DNA from: Ustilaginoidea virens | Taxonomy: Eukaryota; Ascomycota; Sordariomycetes; Hypocreales; Clavicipitaceae | Assembly (NCBI RefSeq): GCF_000687475.1 | Contig: NC_057317.1 | Coordinates: 2,852,001 to 2,916,000, forward strand | Length of the DNA: 64,000 bases | Direction of reading: 5' to 3' | Translations under genes and position numbers: made by a program | Notes under the pieces: model-generated | Told to the model about the DNA's origin: nothing | Databases searched by the model: none | What the model saw: only the letters and a program-made list of their open reading frames with translations | Part shown: positions 57,779 to 64,000 of the stretch, one piece after another | Layout of the letters: each line of letters starts with the position of its first letter | How positions within the stretch are numbered: position 1 is the stretch's first letter

Positions 57779-59948
57779 CACCTTCTATAATATCCAGGCA
57801 TTTAGCTGGATTTGGAATCGCATCTTTAGAAGGTCTTCTAACCTTCTTAGCCTGTATACAGGCTAGGCAGCGAAAATCAGCATCTTTAACCTTATTAAGG
57901 TTAGGAAGACCAGGGGTATTAGCACAAGTCTTTTTAAGTAGATGAATACCTATATGCCCTAGCCGTACATGCCAAATGCCGGCTAACTGTAATAGCTTCT
58001 GGTATTCTGTATTAGTAGCTATAGGGGCAGGAGTAGGGCTAGTAGCCACTACGGGATTTTCGCTAGTCGTAATAGCGGGATTTTCGCTAGTCGTAATAGC
58101 GGGCTCTTCGCTAGTCGTAATAGCGGGAGAGTTAGTAGTAGGGCTAGTAGCCTCTACAGGTTCCTTACTAGTCGCAGTAGTAGGAACGGGGGTAATAGTA
58201 GTATCCTCAGGATCACTATAATCAGCAGGGTTAGTAGGGCTAGGGACCTCTACTACTATACTATTAGTAGTATAATGGCTACATAGTTGATGTAGCAGTG
58301 GTGTGTCTATTCCTTTCTGTGGAAGGAAAAAGCCGTATTTTTTAAAGTTAAAAATGCCGATGCATTTACGGCTTGCTGACCAAAGCTGATTTTTAATTAA
58401 TACCCCTTTAGCGGCATAGTGCTTTACACCGCTAATAATATTAATATCCAAGGTAGGAATATATAGGGCATTCTTAAGCTCTATAATACCCCATTTCGTA
58501 GGGTTAATGCCCTGTAGCACAGTAAATCGTGCTGTGCCCCAACCAGTAGGGGAAATAGGGCCGCCACCAGTAGTAATTACAGGCTTATTATTCTTCTCAA
58601 AATGGTGAAAAGTAGTGAAATGCTTCTTATCATTAACAATATGACAAGTGGAGCCTATATCGTAAAGGAGGGCATCCTTCGGGGTCCTGCCGCCTGATTT
58701 AGCACTATAGCTTATAGCTAAGGGCTGGTTATCAGTGGATATAGTGGAAGAAGAATAAGATATATTAGTATCCTGGGTATTATAGTTGCCTATAATAAAG
58801 GCCTCAACATCTTGCTGTTTGCTGCTATTGTTAGAGTCTTATTTCTTCTTCTGTTGCTGCTTCTTTTTCCTATTATTAGTAGAATTATTCTTGCTATTAT
58901 TAGTAGAAGCGGTATTAGTAGACCCTTTATTCTTAGAGTCTTTGGAAGCTTTAAGCTGCTTAGGGTTATTATTAGCAGCTACTTTATTAGACCCTTTAGA
59001 ACGCTGTTCTTCTAGTAGGTCAACCATAAAATACTGGAGGTTAAATTTGCTGCTGTTAATAACACCCTGGGCGCTATAAGCCCTAATCATAGAGCGTTGG
59101 CGTTCCGTCCAGCGGGTAAATACCCCCTCTACAGCCCAAAGATACTGGTTAACTTGGTCGAAAGAGTCGATCTTGGAACCTAGGATTCTGAGGCGAGAAA
59201 TATAGCTGTTAAATTCGCTATTAAAAGCCTCCAAGGTGCCCTTATAACCGGTAAATGTAAGGGTGTGAAAGGTAGGGTATAAGTGTGCCCGCTGTACTTC
59301 TGGTGAGTGGCAATACTGGGCCACCAGTAAAAGGTAGGCTTCCTCTGGGTCGTTACACCAGTCTATAGCCTCTGCAGCTTCTTCACCACAGCTATTCTTT
59401 AGCATTAGTAGTAAAAGTGCCTGCTCAGACTCATTAAAGTGCCTTGCTATAGAAGGGTCGTTGACAAAATTAGCTATTTTAAAGGCCCGAAGTTGTATAG
59501 TAAGGGCCTGCTTCCACTGGTCGAAATTATAGGGGCTTTTTAGCTTTTAGGACTCCTTAAAGCGGTTGGCAGTCTTAGCTAATTCCTTAATAGCCCCATC
59601 ACTAATTTGGTTGGTGATAGTTGTTGGTGGCGTTGTATAAATAGGCTCTTTACCCTTATATTTTATAGGCGTAGAAGGTTGGTCGATTTCCATAACGTCA
59701 GCTTCACTATCATCATCTTTAGTGGTAGTCGTCTTAGTGGAAGGTCCAGCGTTAGTAGCTTTAGTAGGCTTCTTATTAGTAGCCTGGGTAGCCTGGGTGT
59801 CGTTATTTTGCCTAGTAACTAAGCCCTGTATAAGGTCAGTTAGTATATTCATCTGAGATTTCATATCGTCCATATCTAGCTGTAGCTGTGCATTAGTATC
59901 AACTTCAGTATCGGATTCAGGGACCTTATAGGATCCTGATTTTGCTAT
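57779..59948 (-). pseudogene. Copia C gag-pol, 5' half (gag, protease, start of integrase)
   Basis: The position equal to the gag ATG of D reads ATA (59,946-59,948), so the normal start is lost. Gag runs through SQMNILTDLIQGLVTRQNND, a Thr-rich linker and the SEFNSYISRLRILGSKIDSF block. A stop replaces Gln near 59,548 (FKES-stop-KLKS) and another lies near 58,838. The protease region reads GSTCHIVND near 58,640. GAG-pre-integrase GIWHVRLGHIGIHLLKKTC and CLACIQAKK follow, to the cut made by D at 57,778. Confidence 0.88.
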
Positions 59949-60756
59949 AGTGGGCAAAAAGGGTTTAAAAATCCGTTGAAAAATGGTGCCGATAGTTGTA
60001 AGAACAGAAGAATAACTAGCTGAATAGCTAGCAAAATAGTCGAATAACTGGTAAATTAGCTAGTAAAATAGTCGAATAGCTGGTAAAATAGCCAGTAAAA
60101 TAGTCGAATAACTTGTCGAATTGCCAATATATATAGTGGCTAGTAGCCTACTATAAAAATGGCCGCAGATTATAGCGGCCGGTCTTAGTATAAAAGCACA
60201 GATGCCGTAGGCGTTGTGCAAGTCCGTATTATAGCGTTGATATTCAAGGTGCTTATATGGTGCCGTAATATAAAGGTGCCGTAAGTGCCGTAGGTGCCGT
60301 AGGTGCCGTGGGTGCTATAGGTGCCGTAATATAAAAGGTGCCGTAAATGCCGTACCAAAAGTGCTATAAGTGGGAGAGTATAACAGGTGCCGTATGGTGC
60401 AGTGGGTGTCGTGCACTAGGTGCAAAGGTGTTATACAGTGGTATAGTATGATAGATATCACACTATAAAGTCCGTAGGTGCCGTAGGTTACTCCAAAAAT
60501 AACGTAAGGTTACGCTAAAAGTGCCGTGAGGTTACGCCGTAAGTTGCCGTTAGGTACGCCGTTGATTGCCGCAGGGTAATACCGTAGGTAATAGAGGGTA
60601 AGCCAAAGGTAATAATAGGTAAGCCAAAGTTAATAAAGGTAAGCCGAAGATACCAAAGGATAGCTATATTAGTAGTACTAATAAGCAAAAGAGACCAAGG
60701 GGTGAACACAAAAAGATAGGGTAAAAACAAAGAAGTAAAAACCCGGGCTCATAACC

Positions 60757-61504
60757 TATTGCAATTCTAAAGGTCACTATAAAAGCAGAGCCTTACTAGC
60801 TAGCTAGATGGCACAAGACTGTCTGCGACCTGTGAACTAATCTTAGTATAAATACTAGATTTTTCACCAAGTCCTAAGACTATACAAGTGCTATAAAGCA
60901 AGGCAAGTGTAAAGGCAAGGCAAATATAAGATAACCAGAAACGCAGGGAAGGTGGAAGTTAAGAGGCATGTAGTGCATTAACAGGTTCGATTGTGCCACC
61001 CTTCTACTATCTAGAAAGAAGGGGGAAAGCTATCCTATATATACACGAAGGAGGGGTGGGCCCAGGCATCCAAGGTAGCCAGTAAGAAAGCTCCCCGTAA
61101 TGCTCGCTATGATACGTCAGCAACCCCGCTATATCCGACCTTTCCAACCACCCTAACCACCGCACTAGTAATTAGTCACCGCACTAGTAACTAACCACCA
61201 CACTAGTGGACTAGCCACCACGCTAGTAGGCCACCACGCTAATTTAGCAATGCCACACCACGCTAGTAGGCCGCCACCACGCTAGTAGGCAACCACGCTA
61301 ATTTAGCAATGCCACACCTTTTTTAATAAGGCCTACCTTACTTGATATACAGTAAATAATCTACTGAAAATCCTAAGGTAAAAGGCAAAGGCCTAAGGTT
61401 GGTAAGACTACCGTAAGTCCAAGAGGCGGTATAAGGGCCAGAAGGTTAGTAGGCCAGTAGGGCATAAGGCCAGCAGCCTAGTAGGCTACTATAGGATTTT
61501 AACA
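60757..61504 (-). repeat. LTR of copia C (5' in element orientation), 748 bp
   Basis: Looks identical to 46,682-47,429. Followed by TSD GATAT (61,505-61,509) and the LINE ORF1 region. Confidence 0.94.
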
Positions 61505-61509
61505 GATAT

Positions 61510-63054
61510 AATTTAGTCTAGCATTAAATATTCTTCTAGAGATAGAGCCCCCTCGGCTAGGGTAGTAGCTATATTTATATAGGGAGGATCCTTTTAAGAT
61601 AATATGCTTAATCGGTTCCTTTAGGGGTAAAACGCTAGCTACTTTATATTAGTTTTATTCTGCGATAAGAATAGCATTTATAGATATTATAAGAGGTGCT
61701 ATAAAGAGCCTAAGTCGGCTAGTATAAGAATTTCTAGCTAACTCTTACTATTCGTTCGAGGTTCTATAGAGGCAGGATTATATTAAATGCGGGCTTTTAT
61801 AGTTAAAATATAACTCCCTTTATCTATAGGAGATTATTAGGTAGGCCTACTCCCCTTCTGGATGCCTTTCCGCGCCGTATTAGCCGTACCGCAGGGCCAC
61901 TATACAATAGGCCGCGATATATCCAAACTTAAAGCAGTTATAATACTATTTAGGGTATAGGGCGTCATTATAAGGTTCAGCTTCGAATATCTCTACTTAG
62001 TAGATAATACTAGACTTATAAAGCTTATTAGCAAAATCGATAGAGTTTACGCCTATAATTAGGGGCATATGTATAGCGGTCCTATATAGGCGGCGGGGGG
62101 AGGCTTTAATAAAGCCTTCTCTATTCGCTTTAGTAAGGTTTCGGCAGATTTTTTTAATTGCGATATTCGCTAAATAGCTAGTAGGGAAATTCTTAATAAT
62201 AAGGCTAAATAAGCATTAGTTTAGTTCTACCTCCTACCTAAAGGCAGGTCGGACCTAGGTCGTATTAGCAATAAGACTTTTTGCTACTTCTTCTATAAAG
62301 GTAATAATAGTATCGCTACTATATAGCCTACGCGCCGCGACCGCAGTATTCCTAGTGGTAGCTCTATTAATAGTATTAATAATCTCGACCGGTATTTAGT
62401 TGTATAGGACCTCGCTAATACTATTGCCTTTAATTAAAATTTCCCTATGGATATATAGCGGGACCGGAAGGGGAGCGATAATATATTAAGGTGGTATAGC
62501 AGCGGCTATATATCCTTATACCGCGATATTTACCTAAGTGGTAGCCGGCGCCTATTTTAGGATATCCTAGAGGGCCGATTTAATAGCTTTTTTAATAGTC
62601 TTTAAAATTATATCAGTAAGGGTGCCGATAGGGTCTAAGGTGGCCTTACCGTAAGCTATATTGGCTACGGTTTCTATAATTTCTCGCACTTATCCTAGTA
62701 CTACTAGAGGGATATAATCCTAAAGCTTTTTCATCGATTCTTTAATTATAACGGCAGTAAGTCGCTTTTGCTTTTAAGTAGGCTCGGTTTCGGTCTGGTT
62801 ATACTATATACTATTCGCGATCGTAGTGGTAGGGTTGTAGCGGCTGTATATAATGCCGCCCCTATTCCCTCTATCGACATCTATTACTTCATTTATGCCT
62901 ACTGCGCTTACTCCTTAGACGCGATGCGCTATAGGCGAGGAGGGTAAACGGACGAGAGGAAGCGATTAGGATTATCAGAATTGATTTTAGAGGCGGTTCT
63001 ATGCCGCTACCTAGGTGCGGGCGAAATCGCGAAAGTTTTTTTTCACTTAACTAT
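61510..63054 (-). mobile_element. Tad-like LINE, part 1: 5' leader and ORF1 with zinc knuckles (RIP-degraded)
   Basis: Minus-strand reading from 63,054: a short leader with an A8 run and CGCGATTTCGCCCGC, then a degraded ORF1. At about 61,965-61,760 two or three zinc-knuckle-like motifs can be followed (YYNCFKFGYIAAYC, then a RYG...GAERHPEGE block, then FNYKSPHLI), with several Cys positions changed to Tyr. This is the usual C-terminal part of Tad-clade ORF1. The 5' end directly adjoins the right copy of the 16-bp TSD. Confidence 0.72.
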
Positions 63055-63070
63055 TAGAATTATACTATAT
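63055..63070. repeat. 16-bp target-site duplication, right copy
   Basis: TAGAATTATACTATAT, identical to 29,601-29,616; marks the 5' end of the LINE insertion. Confidence 0.88.
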
Positions 63071-63606
63071 ATAATAAGGAATTCCTTGCTATTATTTCTT
63101 GCTTTAAGGCATAATTAATAGAACTCTGCTTAGTAGCCTCCCCCTTTACTATCTTTACCGACTATAAGAACCTAGAGTATTTCGCCTAACTATAAGAAAT
63201 ATCTAAGCGATAAGCCTAATGAGCTAAAACTCTAGCGCTCTTTAACTTCTATCTTCGGTATAGGCTAGGGTTATAAGCCTAATGCCTTAATATACTTTCT
63301 CGATAGGAATAAGAGGCAGATAGGGCAAAACTATAAATCGGCTAAATCCTAAAACTACTATCTATTTTAGCATTCGATATAGATAAAATAGAAGGCGAGA
63401 CGATACTAACTTTAGCTCTATAGACCATCCTACCTTACGGCCTATATATCTTCGCCGATTCCTACCTTTAAGCTATCTAGGACTAAATAATATCCGAAGA
63501 TAGTATATATCAGGCCTAATAGACGGCAATTGCGAATAGGGAATAACGATTTCTAGTAGAGGCGGCAATATAAGAACAAATTGCCGACTATACCCTAAAT
63601 ATATAC
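63071..63606 (+). mobile_element. RIP-degraded Gypsy element, part 2 (RNase H onward)
   Basis: Continues the frame of part 1: YNKEFLAIISCFKA, then a TDYKNLEYF-like RNase H block with changed residues near 63,165, then a TIPxxLYIFADSYL-like block and ADYTLNIY before the cut by copia E at 63,607. Integrase and the 3' LTR must lie beyond the window. Confidence 0.72.
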
Positions 63607-64000
63607 TGTTAAAATCCTATAGTAGCCTACTAGGCTGCTGGCCTTATGCCCTACTGGCCTACTAACCTTCTGGCCCTTATACCGCCTCTTGGACTTATGG
63701 TAGTATTACCTTAGGCCTTTGCCTTTTACCTTAAGGATTTTCAGTGGATTATTTACTGTATATCAAGTAAGGTAGGCCTTGTTGAAAAGGTGTGGCATTG
63801 CTAAATTAGCGTGGTTGCCTACTAGCGTGGTGGCGGCCTACTAGCGTGGTGTGGCATTGCTAAATTAGCGTGGTGGCCTACTAGCGTGGTGGCTAGTCCA
63901 CTAGTATAGTGGTTAGTCACTACCGTGGTGGCTAGTTACTAGTGCGGTGACTAATTACTAGTGCGGTGGTTAGGGTGGTTGGAAAGGTCGGATATAGCGG
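63607..64000 (+). mobile_element. Copia element E, start of 5' LTR, truncated by window end
   Basis: TGTTAAAATCC at 63,607 begins an LTR of the A-E family in plus orientation, and 394 bp are visible. The first 150 bp resemble the LTR of A (TATGGTAGTATTACC, CTTAAGGATTTTCAG), while the U3 repeat region resembles B, C and D. The 5 bp before it, TATAC, would be its TSD. Confidence 0.88.

Larger units (their letters stand above)
46682..61504 (-). mobile_element. Copia element C (minus), interrupted by copia D
   Basis: LTRs of 748 bp at 46,682-47,429 and 60,757-61,504 look identical. TSD GATAT at 46,677-46,681 and 61,505-61,509. Without D and one AGTAT copy it is about 7.5 kb. Primer-binding site at 60,745-60,756. 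It contains a full set of gag, protease, integrase, RT and RNase H regions, but the gag start codon reads ATA and several Gln codons are stops. It is inserted in the LINE between ORF1 and the endonuclease. Confidence 0.93.

Noticed and set aside
24182..63606. A host gene hidden between transposons
   Set aside because: All stretches outside the elements are accounted for by degraded copia, Gypsy or LINE sequence, except 29,617-31,740, where no host-like protein is recognisable.

Overview
The window is nuclear DNA of a filamentous ascomycete (Pezizomycotina, most likely Sordariomycetes/Hypocreales). This rests on short introns of 60-140 bp with GTRAGT-type donors, the gene set, a Clr5-domain gene, intergenic DNA full of microsatellites, and a sharp change from GC-rich gene DNA to AT-rich, RIP-like mutated repeats. 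The species cannot be named from the sequence.

Gene block (1 to about 24.1 kb). In order: the 3' end of a PTPA-family PP2A activator (+); an intronless 528-residue fungal protein of unknown function (-); a frameshifted protein-kinase-like pseudogene (-); NAD(P)H-hydrate dehydratase in 4 exons (-); mitochondrial ATP synthase alpha in 7 exons (-); ribosomal protein uL5/RPL11 in 3 exons (-); the spliceosomal core protein SmB in 6 exons, one only 9 nt long (+); a J-domain co-chaperone in 4 exons (-); and a Clr5-domain protein in 2 exons (-). Exon boundaries were worked out by hand from splice consensus, reading-frame phase and family conservation. RPL11 and SmB diverge from a 401-bp shared promoter. 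The stretches 0.75-2.5, 4.1-9.4 and 10.1-12.6 kb hold no gene I can support. They carry homopolymer, CT, CAGG, CTGC and TA tracts and a recurring CTACGGAGTA motif.

Transposon block (about 24.2 to 64 kb). This is a stack of nested retroelements that can be unpicked from target-site duplications (TSDs). A strongly mutated copia-type fragment (24.2-26.3 kb) abuts a mutated Gypsy element whose first part is 26,339-29,616. That Gypsy is split inside its RNase H region by about 33.4 kb of inserted DNA flanked by a 16-bp TSD, and it resumes at 63,071. The insert is a Tad-like LINE on the minus strand (ORF1 61.5-63.0, endonuclease 45.3-46.7, RT 31.7-33.3 kb). The LINE was itself split by two full copia elements, here called A (33,333-45,303, TSD GGTTG) and C (46,682-61,504, TSD GATAT). 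A carries a nested copia B (36,168-41,518, plus strand, TSD CATGC). C carries a nested copia D (50,426-57,773, TSD AGTAT). A fifth copy, E, begins at 63,607 inside the resumed Gypsy and runs off the window.

A to E belong to one copia family with 735-749 bp LTRs, a primer-binding site matching the initiator-Met tRNA anticodon arm, and a single gag-pol frame. None is intact. Stops arise mostly by CAG/CAA to TAG/TAA changes, and A and B have also lost parts of gag and pol. B, C and D nevertheless have LTR pairs that look identical by eye, so defective copies seem to have moved recently, presumably using enzymes supplied by another copy. The older Gypsy and LINE show the same CpA to TpA change at high density, including loss of RT catalytic aspartates.
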